DNA from: Bacteroidota bacterium
Lineage (GTDB): Bacteria > Bacteroidota > JABWAT01
Direction: 5' to 3'
DNA length: 64,000 nucleotides
Assembly (NCBI GenBank): GCA_023151185.1
Contig: JAKLJL010000003.1
Span: 296,930-360,929, forward strand
Shown: positions 53,190 to 61,868 of the stretch, piece after piece
How positions within the stretch are numbered: position 1 is the stretch's first letter
Layout of the letters: each line of letters opens with the position of its first letter
Notes under the pieces: generated by a model
What the model saw: only the letters and a program-made list of their open reading frames with translations
What the model was told of the DNA's origin: nothing
Databases searched by the model: none
Position numbers and translations under genes: made by a program

Positions 53190-54475
53190 AACCTGTTTAT
53201 TTACTTTTTCTGACCCTGCTGCCGGCTGCAGGAACTGCCCAGCCGGTTTTGAGTTTAAAAGAAGCCATCCGGCAGGCCCTGACAGCCCACGAATCAGTTC
53301 GGATAGATGAACTGAAAGTTCAGTCTGCTGCTGTAACTGCCGGCCAGGCCCTGAACAACCGGCTGCCAACCGTGAAGCTGACCGGCCGGTTCACCCATCA
53401 ATCCGAAGTCGATCCGTTCAGAATCCCTCTGGATACCCCGATGGGACCGATTGACAAGGAACTGGTGGGGTCTATTCAGGATGCCGGAGCCTTTCGGCTG
53501 ACCCTCAGCCAACCGTTGTTTGCCGGGTTCAAACTTCAATCTGCCCAGAAAGCCGCCGACTGGAATGAACGGGCAGCCGGAATGGATCTGGAAACCCGGA
53601 AGACCGAACTGGCTCTGGCCGTTACCCGGTCATTCGGGCAGGTTATTCTGGCAGAAAAGCAGTTAGAAGTAACCCGGAAACTTGCCGAAACCCTGGCCAA
53701 ACGGTTTACCGATGCCGAAGCCGGTTTTGCTTCGGGACTTCTGACCGAGCCGGATGTACTCACCATCCGGGTGAAACAAACCGAAACCCAGGCCGAATTG
53801 ATTTATGCAGAAGAGAAAGTCCGCCTTGCCCGGCTGAATCTGGGCCAATGGATCGGCAGGGAAGGACCGGTGACCGATTCAGTAAAAACGGCAACCGGTG
53901 AACCGGATCTGGCCGGAACAGCCCGGCGTCCCGAGACGGAAAGCCTCGTGCTCAGAGAAAAGGCAGCCGGTGAACTGAAAACCGCTGCCCGGGGTGACTG
54001 GTTTCCTTCGGTTGCTTTCCAGGCCAATTACGATTATGCCAACCCCAATTCCCGGTATTTCCCGCCGGAAAATGTCTGGAATAAATCCTGGGATGTTTCC
54101 CTGCTGATTTCGTTCGATGTCTGGACCTGGAATACCCGGTCGCTGCAATCACAGCAGGCCGAAATCACCCTCAATCAGGTTCAGTTGCAGAAATCCCTGC
54201 TGGATAAATCCATCCGGATCGAGCAGGAAAGTGCTGCAGCCTCGGTTCAGCGGGCAGAGAAAATGGTCAGTGTCATGGAATTGCTGGTATCACAAACCCG
54301 GAAAAAGGCCGATCAGCTCGGAAATCAGTTCCGGGCCGGAATGGCAACTCCGGCTGATGTGATGGAAGGTGATACAGCCGCCGCCCAGGCTGAACTTCAG
54401 CTTGAAGGTGCCCGGGTTTCACTCATGGCCGAACGGATGGCCAAAGCCAAAGCAGACGGAAGACTTGCACTATGA
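53186..54475 (+). CDS. TolC-family outer-membrane efflux protein
   Basis: The 429-residue product has a signal peptide (ending 'AAGTAQ') and two structural repeats of the outer-membrane efflux protein family. 'LSLKEAIRQALTAHESVRI' opens the first. 'LRLTLSQPLFAG'-like sequence ('FRLTLSQPLFAGFKL') and 'WDVSLLISFDVW' are the beta strands, and long helices form the tunnel. It provides the exit duct for the exporter. Its place between the two ATPase genes is unusual. Confidence 0.9.
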   Translation: MKPVYLLFLTLLPAAGTAQPVLSLKEAIRQALTAHESVRIDELKVQSAAVTAGQALNNRLPTVKLTGRFTHQSEVDPFRIPLDTPMGPIDKELVGSIQDAGAFRLTLSQPLFAGFKLQSAQKAADWNERAAGMDLETRKTELALAVTRSFGQVILAEKQLEVTRKLAETLAKRFTDAEAGFASGLLTEPDVLTIRVKQTETQAELIYAEEKVRLARLNLGQWIGREGPVTDSVKTATGEPDLAGTARRPETESLVLREKAAGELKTAARGDWFPSVAFQANYDYANPNSRYFPPENVWNKSWDVSLLISFDVWTWNTRSLQSQQAEITLNQVQLQKSLLDKSIRIEQESAAASVQRAEKMVSVMELLVSQTRKKADQLGNQFRAGMATPADVMEGDTAAAQAELQLEGARVSLMAERMAKAKADGRLAL

Positions 54476-55431
54476 CTGAAAACTGGTCGGTGACTGTTGA
54501 TCACCTGAGCCGCCATTTCGGATCTTTTAAGGCGGTTGATGAGGTCTCGTTCAAGGTCAGGAAAGGTGAAATTTTCGGATTCCTCGGTCCGAACGGATCG
54601 GGAAAATCGACCACCATCCGGATGCTGTGCGGACTGCTGCTCCCGACATCGGGAACCGGAACCGTAGCCGGGCTGGATATTACCACTCAGGCAGAAGCCG
54701 TGAAAGGCCGGATCGGATACATGAGCCAGAGGTTTAGTCTGTACACTGATTTAACCGTTGTGCAGAATCTGGAATTCTGGTCAACCCTGTACCGGGTGCC
54801 GCCGGAAGACCGCAAAACCCGGATTCCCGACTTCATCCGTCTGGTGCAGTTAACCGGATTCGAAGACCGGCTGGCCGGCGATCTGCCGGGCGGCATCCGT
54901 CAGCGGCTGGCTCTGGCCTGCTCGATGGTTCATAACCCGGCTGTTCTTTTTCTCGACGAACCGACCGGCGGAGTTGATCCGGTTTCCAGGCGGAATTTCT
55001 GGTCGATTATTGATCAGGTCTCGGCCCGGGGGACCACGGTTTTTGTAACCACACACTTTCTCGATGAGGCCGAATATTGCCATACCATCGGGCTGATCCA
55101 CAATTCCAAGCTGATTGCCCTCGGGTCACCGGCCGAACTTAAATCGGACTCCATGAAATCAGTCTCCGTCGAAATTTTATGTTCCGATCCGGTTTCAGGG
55201 CTCGACAGTCTGGGACGGAATCCGCTGGTCAGTGACGTATCACTCTTTGGCCTCAGTCTGCATGCCATGCTTCAGGAAGGAACCGTGCTGACCGATGACA
55301 TCCGCATGGCTCTGACGGAAAGTCTGGAACAGGACGGCCAGAACGTCCGGTCAGTCAGCCAGATTGTGCCGAGTCTGGAGGATGTCTTCATCCACCTGAT
55401 TGAACAGAACAGAAAGGAAACAGTCCCATGA
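54472..55431 (+). CDS. ABC exporter ATPase 2
   Basis: The 319-residue ATPase has Walker A 'GPNGSGKSTTIR', Q-loop 'YMSQRFSLYTDLTV', a signature altered to 'LPGGIRQRLALA' (Pro for Ser), Walker B 'VLFLDEP' and the H-loop 'VFVTTHFLDEAEYC' intact. ATPase 1 keeps the signature and lacks the His; ATPase 2 is the reverse. The two therefore look like complementary halves of one heterodimer, equal to the two halves of YbhF. Confidence 0.9.
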   Translation: MTENWSVTVDHLSRHFGSFKAVDEVSFKVRKGEIFGFLGPNGSGKSTTIRMLCGLLLPTSGTGTVAGLDITTQAEAVKGRIGYMSQRFSLYTDLTVVQNLEFWSTLYRVPPEDRKTRIPDFIRLVQLTGFEDRLAGDLPGGIRQRLALACSMVHNPAVLFLDEPTGGVDPVSRRNFWSIIDQVSARGTTVFVTTHFLDEAEYCHTIGLIHNSKLIALGSPAELKSDSMKSVSVEILCSDPVSGLDSLGRNPLVSDVSLFGLSLHAMLQEGTVLTDDIRMALTESLEQDGQNVRSVSQIVPSLEDVFIHLIEQNRKETVP

Positions 55432-56573
55432 AACGCCCGGGAGGTGCTGCAAGGCGGATTTCTGCCATGGTCAGGAAAGAATTTATCCAGATCAGCCGGG
55501 ATAAACGCAGTCTGGGAATCCTGATCTTTCTGCCCGTTTTCATGCTGGTAATGTTTGGCTATGCCCTGACGTTTGATATCAGTGAATCGCCGGTGGCGAT
55601 TGTGGATGAAGATCAGACGGCTGCTTCCAGATCACTGGCGGATGCCCTGTTTCAGACCCAGTTTTTTTCACCCGGTCCGGTTCTTCAGTCGGTCAGGGAT
55701 GCCGCCGGAATTCTTGATTCCCGGAAGGCAACGGTGGTTCTCATCATCCCGAAAGGATTTTCTGCGGATATTACCGCCCGGCGGGTAACCCCGGTTCAGG
55801 TTCTCATCGACGGCAGCAATGCCAATGAAGCCACCATGATCAAAACTTACACCGAACAGATTATCGGCGACTGGAATGCCGGTATCCGGCAGGAATTTCT
55901 GAACAGCAGGGGAATCAACCTTCAGCTGCCTTTCGACATCCGGGCCAGAATCTGGTACAATCCCGAACTTAAAAGCTCCATTTACCTCGTCCCCGGTCTG
56001 GTTGTGTACATCCTGATGATTACGGCTGTGATTTCGACGGCGGTTTCAGTGGTGAAAGAACGGGAACGCCGCACCCTGGAGCAACTCATGATTTCACCTC
56101 TGCGCCCCATGGAAATGATCGCCGGTAAAACCCTGCCCTATCTGCTGATTTCACTCGGGGCCGCCTATGCCATTCTCACTGCGGGGTATTTTCTCTTCGG
56201 AGCCACGATAAAGGGAAGTCATCTCGAACTGTTTCTGGTCGTCTTTCTCTTTCTGCTTGGCGGACTTGCCCTCGGGCTCGTGGTCTCAACCGTGGCGCCG
56301 AACCAGCAGGTTGCCTTTCTGGCGGCGACGTTTCTTTCGGTACTTCCCACCATTCTGCTGTCGGGGTTTATGTTTCCCATCGACTCGATGCCCTGGTTCC
56401 TCCAGTGGTTTTCCTACATTTTTCCGGCGAGATATTTTCTCGAAAGTCTCAGGTTTATCGTGATCAAAGGTGCGGATATCACCGCTTACTGGACCGACGT
56501 TGCCGGACTGGTGATTTACCTGCTGATTCTGGTCAATATCGCCCGGGTTAAACTTAATTCGATTTTCAGGTAA
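55428..56573 (+). CDS. ABC-2 type permease 1 (YbhS/YbhR-like)
   Basis: The 381-residue permease has an N-terminal helix, a large extracytoplasmic domain (about 50-175; 'VAIVDEDQTAASRSLADALF') and five C-terminal helices. These carry 'VKERERRTLEQLMISPLRPMEMIAGKTLPY', the coupling-helix signature of the family, and 'LSGFMFPIDSMPWFLQWFSYIFPARYFLESLR'. It should form the pore with permease 2. It overlaps ATPase 2 by 4 nt. Confidence 0.92.
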   Translation: MKRPGGAARRISAMVRKEFIQISRDKRSLGILIFLPVFMLVMFGYALTFDISESPVAIVDEDQTAASRSLADALFQTQFFSPGPVLQSVRDAAGILDSRKATVVLIIPKGFSADITARRVTPVQVLIDGSNANEATMIKTYTEQIIGDWNAGIRQEFLNSRGINLQLPFDIRARIWYNPELKSSIYLVPGLVVYILMITAVISTAVSVVKERERRTLEQLMISPLRPMEMIAGKTLPYLLISLGAAYAILTAGYFLFGATIKGSHLELFLVVFLFLLGGLALGLVVSTVAPNQQVAFLAATFLSVLPTILLSGFMFPIDSMPWFLQWFSYIFPARYFLESLRFIVIKGADITAYWTDVAGLVIYLLILVNIARVKLNSIFR

Positions 56574-56577
56574 CCGA

Positions 56578-57705
56578 ATGGAATCCATTATCGCCATGAT
56601 CCGGAAGGAGTTTCATCAGCTCCGGCAGGACCGGAAACTGCTGGCCCTGTCACTGATTGCCCCCATCGTTCAGATCACCCTGCTCAGCTATGCAGCCCGG
56701 ATTGATGTGAAGGATGTCAAAATTGCTATTGTGGATCCGGATCCGACAGCTTACACACTGGAAGTGAAACGGAAATTCGAAGCGTCCGGACTTTTTCGGG
56801 TCGTCCGGGTGGATAGTCACGACCGGGAGGCGGCTCACCTGCTGGATGCCGGTCTGGTCAGAATGGTGCTGGTGCTGCCCGAGGACTTTTCCCGGAACCG
56901 GCTTGCCGGAAAAACCGCCACTGTTCAGCTTCTGGTGGATGGTGCCGATGGCAATACGGCCGGAATTGCCATGGGGTATGCCGCCGGAATTCTGGGCGAA
57001 CTGGGACAGACCATCCTCACCGAAAAATTCAACCGGTCCGGGCAGAGACTCACTTTGGGGCAGGCAGAACCCAGAACCCGGGTGTGGTACAATCCGGAAC
57101 TGGAAACCATGAACTTTATGGTGCCCGGTGTGCTGAGTCTGGTTCTGCTGATTGCAACGACGATTACGACCGCCCTTTCGATTGTGAAGGAAAAAGAAAA
57201 CGGGAATCTGGAACAGCTCATCGTAACCCCGATCAAATCGTGGCAGATCATGTTAGGGAAACTGCTTCCTTACTCGATCACCGCCACCATCGTGGTTCTG
57301 GTCATCCTGGTTATCAACCATTTTCTTATGCAGGCTCCCTTCAGAGGGAACCTTCTTACCATGATGCTGCTGGTTTATGTGTATCTGATCACCACCCTGG
57401 GACTCGGACTTTTAATCTCATCCGTGTCGAACAATCAGCAGCAGGCAGCCCTGACGACTGTTTTTATGGTGTTCCCGCCCATGGTCTTTTTTTCCGGATT
57501 TATTTTCCCGGTTGAAAATATGCCGGTGGTGATTCAGTGGATTTCCTGGGTGGTCCCGATGAAATACTTTCTGATTATCATCCGGGGTATTTTTCTGAAA
57601 GGTGTCGGGCTGGAGGTGCTGTGGCCCGAATTTCTGGCTCTGTTTGTATTCTCGGTAATGCTGTTTTCGCTGGCTGTTCTCAGGTTCCGGAAAACCATGG
57701 ACTGA
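56578..57705 (+). CDS. ABC-2 type permease 2 (YbhR/YbhS-like)
   Basis: The 375-residue paralogue of permease 1 has the same topology. Its extracytoplasmic domain begins 'VKIAIVDPDPTAYTLEVKRKF', and 'VKEKENGNLEQLIVTPIKSWQIMLGKLLPY' is the coupling-helix region. It is last in the operon, 4 nt after permease 1. No strong terminator follows. Confidence 0.92.
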   Translation: MESIIAMIRKEFHQLRQDRKLLALSLIAPIVQITLLSYAARIDVKDVKIAIVDPDPTAYTLEVKRKFEASGLFRVVRVDSHDREAAHLLDAGLVRMVLVLPEDFSRNRLAGKTATVQLLVDGADGNTAGIAMGYAAGILGELGQTILTEKFNRSGQRLTLGQAEPRTRVWYNPELETMNFMVPGVLSLVLLIATTITTALSIVKEKENGNLEQLIVTPIKSWQIMLGKLLPYSITATIVVLVILVINHFLMQAPFRGNLLTMMLLVYVYLITTLGLGLLISSVSNNQQQAALTTVFMVFPPMVFFSGFIFPVENMPVVIQWISWVVPMKYFLIIIRGIFLKGVGLEVLWPEFLALFVFSVMLFSLAVLRFRKTMD

Positions 57706-58381
57706 CCCCTAATCCTGTCCCTCCCCACTCCCCGGGGAGAGAAAAATAAAGCTTCCCTTTAGGCTTTCCTTTGGGCCTTTGGGTTTCAGGAGTTTCCCTT
57801 TTGGTAGAACCGGCACACCACTTCCGCAACGATTGACGGATAGACTCAGAAACCAGGAAAGCGGAAGGTTAAGCCGGAGTTAAGGAAGCACAGCCGCTTA
57901 TAGAATTAGATAATATTTTGTTTAAAAAGGTATGAATGTTTTGCAGGTAACTTAAATAGAATTTCCTGATTGGGCTAAAATGGTCTGATTTAAGTAAAGA
58001 TCGAATTGGGAATATTCAGGTAACTGAACAGGCTCTGATTAGAATGAACAAACAACGTAAAGATCTGAATAAAAAGATGTTACATGTTTTATCTGGAATA
58101 GAAAATATAGTTTACCGCCCGTGAAGTTAGCCGATTTCTGATTCATTTAGAATTGTGAATAATATCACATAAATGACACGAAATGTAAGAAATAAATACT
58201 AAACAGATAAAGATAGATAGCAAGTGAAGTATAAATGTACCATATTTAAGTAAAGGCATGTAGTTAAAGGTTTTTAAAAAAACGCCTTGTTTTCGAGTCT
58301 AGTGCAGTTTTCAATTATGGATTTTGCACATACGAAAACAACATAATTATCTTGAATTAATAACGTAGCTTTGGAGAAAAA
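57706..58381. other. Non-coding junction into the AT-rich segment
   Basis: No convincing gene lies in these 676 bp. The first 190 bp keep the base use of the core; from about 57900 the sequence turns AT-rich. A short CCCCGGGG palindrome at about 57730 has no T tract. An open stretch of 54 codons (57960-58124, '...GNIQVTEQALIRMNKQRKDLNKKM...') lacks a proper start and may be a gene relic or chance. TAGCTTTG at 58366 resembles a -7 element and carries the GGAG ribosome-binding site of the next gene. Confidence 0.5.
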
Positions 58382-58873
58382 ATGAAAACCGGTTATATTT
58401 CAATTCAAAATCGAATAGTACTCTATAGAACAAGATATATTTTCAAGTATTGTGTTTTATTAACAATTGCAATTATTATTTCCACAATTTCATTTGGGCA
58501 GGTTTTTGAGAAAGAATCTTTCCCTGGTCAAATTATACTTAATATTGACCAGACTTCCGCAAATAGACTAATTTCAGACCAAATGTCCGAATTTCTTTTT
58601 CCCAATAAGAAAACATTCGAATTGCAGGGATTTACTATTAATTTATCCTTTCTTAAAAGGCCTTTTGTTGACAATTATACACAGATTGGTATAAAAATAC
58701 CAATTAGCTATGAAGTCGTAGGATCAAATTATTCTGACAGTTTAGTTATTTTTGCACCGCTTGAGAGCGCAAGTATTCATTGGGAGATGGAGGCTAATAA
58801 TAATAGTACAAAATCTCAGGGAATTTATGTTAAACTAGCAAAAGAAAGTATGACTAATCAAGTAAATAGTTTA

Positions 58874-60117
58874 GGGCCCCTCTAGAAACCGCCCTTAAAG
58901 TGGTATAAAAGAGATAAAATGGCGAAATTTGTAGAAAAACAAAGAGAAGCCGATGAAGAAGAAAAAGTCCCTTTCGCTGTTTGATCAGCACCACCGTTTA
59001 GAGAAAATAGAAAAGCAAAAAGATCCATTGATTAAACTCAACGCGATGATAAACTGGGAAGACTTTCGTCCGTTACTTGAATCTGCCTTTCCGGTTGTAG
59101 ACCCCAAAGTTGGAGGCCGACCTCCATTTGACCGGGTGATGATGTTTAAGGTTTTAATTCTCCAGCGCCTGTTTAATCTGAGTGACGATCAGACTGAATT
59201 TCAGATATTGGACCGAATGAGTTTTATGCGTTTTCTGGGTCTAAATCTGGAAGATGTGGTTCCGGATTCCAAAACAGTCTGGGCATTTAAAGAACAACTC
59301 AACAAGAAAGATATTTTCAATCAGGTGTTTGATCAGTTCTTCCGGAAATTATACCAGAGAGGTCTTATCGTTCACCAGGGTGTTATCGTAGATGCTTCTT
59401 TTGTGGAAGCACCGCGTCAGCATCCGCCGAAAGAGGAAGACAAGGCTGAAAACCCAAATCATCAGAGACAAAAAGACACTGATGCAGATTGGACAAAGAA
59501 GGGCAATGTTAGTTATTTCGGCTATAAGAACCATGTCAAAATAGACCAGAAATCAAAACTGATAACCAATTTTCAGACAACACCGGCAAGTGAGCACGAT
59601 TCCAATGTTCTTCTGGAACTGCTTACCGAGGATGATAAAGGTCAGGAACTCTGGGCAGACAGTGCTTATCACGGACAGGAACGGGAAGCAGTTTTGATTG
59701 AAAGAGGAATTAAACCCAGGATTCAGAACAGAAGCGTACGTCACCGTCAGCTGACCGAAGAAGACAAGGCACGGAACCGGGCTTATGCTTCGATCCGTTG
59801 CAGGGTTGAACATATCTTTGGCTTCATGCGAAACAGCCTGAAAGTGTACCGGCTCCGATGTAAAGGCATCGTGAGAATAACCGGACAAATTGCCTTAAAT
59901 AATCTGATCTACAACCTGTTCAGAGGGATCCATTTGTCTAAACTTAAATTAGCAGAGACGATATGACTTTTTCCGGGGAGAAATCCCCGCTCTGCCCCTT
60001 TTAAGGGGTCTAAATCAAAGATAAAAACTCTGATTTTCTACAAAATTTCAACGAACAATATTTTTAAAATCAAATTTCTCTTAAATCAATTTTCAAAGTC
60101 GGTTTTTAGAGGTGCCC
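58874..60117 (+). mobile_element. Complete IS5-family insertion sequence, 1244 bp
   Basis: The ends are inverted repeats: left GGGCCCCTCTAGAAACCG and right (reverse complement) GGGCACCTCTAAAAACCG match at 16 of 18 positions. TTTA flanks both sides (58870-58873 and 60118-60121), a 4-bp target duplication. One transposase gene lies within. Base use differs from the host gene it splits, and the element looks intact and recently inserted. Confidence 0.92.
58953..59966 (+). CDS. IS5-family transposase (DDE)
   Basis: The 337-residue transposase has the N-terminal IS5-type domain ('GGRPPFDRVMMFKVLILQRL'). The DDE residues are visible: Asp in 'VIVDASFVEA', Asp in 'LWADSAYHGQ' and Glu in 'RCRVEHIFGFMR', the Y-(2)-R-(3)-E-like signature. 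The catalytic region is uninterrupted, so it is probably active. The start follows an AGAGAAG ribosome-binding site 79 nt inside the left end. Confidence 0.93.
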   Translation: MKKKKSLSLFDQHHRLEKIEKQKDPLIKLNAMINWEDFRPLLESAFPVVDPKVGGRPPFDRVMMFKVLILQRLFNLSDDQTEFQILDRMSFMRFLGLNLEDVVPDSKTVWAFKEQLNKKDIFNQVFDQFFRKLYQRGLIVHQGVIVDASFVEAPRQHPPKEEDKAENPNHQRQKDTDADWTKKGNVSYFGYKNHVKIDQKSKLITNFQTTPASEHDSNVLLELLTEDDKGQELWADSAYHGQEREAVLIERGIKPRIQNRSVRHRQLTEEDKARNRAYASIRCRVEHIFGFMRNSLKVYRLRCKGIVRITGQIALNNLIYNLFRGIHLSKLKLAETI

Positions 60118-60728
60118 TTTAAATATTGTTGAGCCATATAGATCTGCAATATTTCTGTTTATTGAACAATTTTCCGGAAAGGAATATAGAATTTCCGATG
60201 TAGGTATTAATAGCAAATTACTAACTGACAACAATGACAATGAATCAATTTATTATACCCCCGAGGTTGAATTTATTCCTTCCGCATCTGACCTAAAATT
60301 TATTTTAACACAAAATATTACTGTTAGGCAGAATGCGTATAGTATATCGTTTAATAGTAAACTAAAACCAGGTTCAAATTCGCAATATATATTCCAGTTT
60401 TCCGTTAACAGTAGTGATAGGTTTAAAATTGTTGAATCATGGGTTAAATTTAAAAATACTTTTGACGTAATAACTGTACACAATTCCACCGCGTGGAAAT
60501 GGTTCACAAATTACTGGACTACAAAAGCAGGTACCGACAATTATAAATTGGATACTTCTACCACAATTTCTAAGGGGCAGGAGTTTGAAAGCTTCACTGT
60601 GGTGATTGAGAGGGGCACCATGAAAACAGTAATAACTATTCTCGAACAAAATATGTTTACGACATCGGATCTAAATAAGCATTATAACAAAATCGAGCTA
60701 ATAGGAAATGTAACACCAAGGTTATTTT

Positions 60729-61847
60729 ATGAATAAATTACAGTTTATAGTCTTTATTATTCTTTTTTCGACTTGTGAGAGAAATGGACAAATTATGGTG
60801 CCACCTGACGACCCTTCTGATACAACAAGTACTGATTGCGAAAATCCAAAATCCTCAAATGTATTTGAATGGGAGATTGATTCACTTGGTGAGAAGGAAA
60901 GTGTCACCAACTCCATTGCAGGCGGGGTCTTCGCCTTTTCTGATTCGGATGCTTATGCGATGGGGATGTTTATTAAAAATGGGAAAGCATATCCAGGTGC
61001 CCATTGGAATGGGAAAAGATGGAACCTTATTTCTGCCAATTCAACTATTCAAATTGCATCATTTGCCGTTACCGGTGATAGTAAAAGAATGGTAGCGGTT
61101 GGGGGGAAGTTTTCGGTTCTCGGGCAACAAGAAGTTCTTGAATTCACAACCGCCGACAAAATTTGGAAAAGAACAATTTTTTCTGGCTACGAGGGGAATC
61201 TAAACACTGTATGGACAGACGGAAATGGATATTACATAGCAGGTGGTGATAAAGGGTTATTGGTTGAAAAGGCATCGGACATTTCGGATTGGAAAATTAT
61301 CACTTGTCCAGTAGACTATTTTGTCCAGAAGATTGATGGTTTTTCCAAAGATAAAATTTTTCTGTTAGGATCTTCGCTGAAAAATGGGAAGCAAATATGG
61401 TCACGGAATGATGGAAATTGGAACCTTTTGTATGACCAAAGCCGGACTGATACAACATTTGCATTAAACATCCCCTTGAAAAGTGATATGGCTGATATTT
61501 CTGTTTTTTACTGTTCCGAAAGTAGTTCAGTTAGCTTGAATGTAGGAACGATACCGGTAAAAACATTTTCTGTGGTAAACAATTGTACTGAATTTATTCC
61601 AGCCCAAAATCCATTTGCCACCATCTCCCGGGAGATGCTTTCCGTTTATCCTTTTGCCAAAAATGATATTTGGTTAACAGGAAACTACCTTTACCACTAT
61701 AACGGAAAATCCCTTGCCAAAATTAGTTTTACAGGTAATTTTTCCAACTTTTCTGCAGGAATCCCTTATGTTACTTCATCGGGAAAAGTATTTACGTTAC
61801 TTATTGCCTGGGACCATGCACTGGCAATTGCTCAAACACGAGATTAA
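60729..61847 (+). CDS. Hypothetical lipoprotein, possibly a beta-propeller
   Basis: The 372-residue product has a short lipoprotein signal (lipobox LFSTC). Repeats of the kind 'G.HWNGKRWNLIS', 'WKRTIFSGYEGNLNTVWTDGNGYYIAGG' and 'LLGSSLKNGKQIWSRNDGNWNLL' (short pieces only) suggest propeller blades. No function can be assigned. Its start overlaps the stop of the broken gene by 8 nt (ATGAATAA), so it was translated together with that gene. The IS may now cut it off from its promoter. Codon use is AT-rich. Confidence 0.75.
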   Translation: MNKLQFIVFIILFSTCERNGQIMVPPDDPSDTTSTDCENPKSSNVFEWEIDSLGEKESVTNSIAGGVFAFSDSDAYAMGMFIKNGKAYPGAHWNGKRWNLISANSTIQIASFAVTGDSKRMVAVGGKFSVLGQQEVLEFTTADKIWKRTIFSGYEGNLNTVWTDGNGYYIAGGDKGLLVEKASDISDWKIITCPVDYFVQKIDGFSKDKIFLLGSSLKNGKQIWSRNDGNWNLLYDQSRTDTTFALNIPLKSDMADISVFYCSESSSVSLNVGTIPVKTFSVVNNCTEFIPAQNPFATISREMLSVYPFAKNDIWLTGNYLYHYNGKSLAKISFTGNFSNFSAGIPYVTSSGKVFTLLIAWDHALAIAQTRD

Positions 61848-61868
61848 AAACACAATAAGGAGTCGAAA

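Larger units (their letters stand above)
58382..60736 (+). pseudogene. Exported-protein gene broken by an IS5-type element
   Basis: The left part (58382-58873) starts after GGAG and encodes an N-terminal hydrophobic segment ('CVLLTIAIIISTISFGQ', an export signal). The right part continues from 60122 in the same frame to the stop at 60736. Removing the IS and one TTTA copy gives an uninterrupted frame of 368 codons ('..QVNSL' joined to 'NIVEPYRSAIF..', ending 'VTPRLFYE'). The family is not recognised; the mature part looks beta-rich. The ORF at 60548 in the track is only its tail. AT-rich codon use marks it as foreign to the core. The intact left ORF would give a truncated 167-residue protein. 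Confidence 0.85.

Noticed and set aside
58382-58885. 167-residue protein as an intact gene
   Set aside because: Its last residues are encoded by the left end of the IS; the true frame continues after the element.
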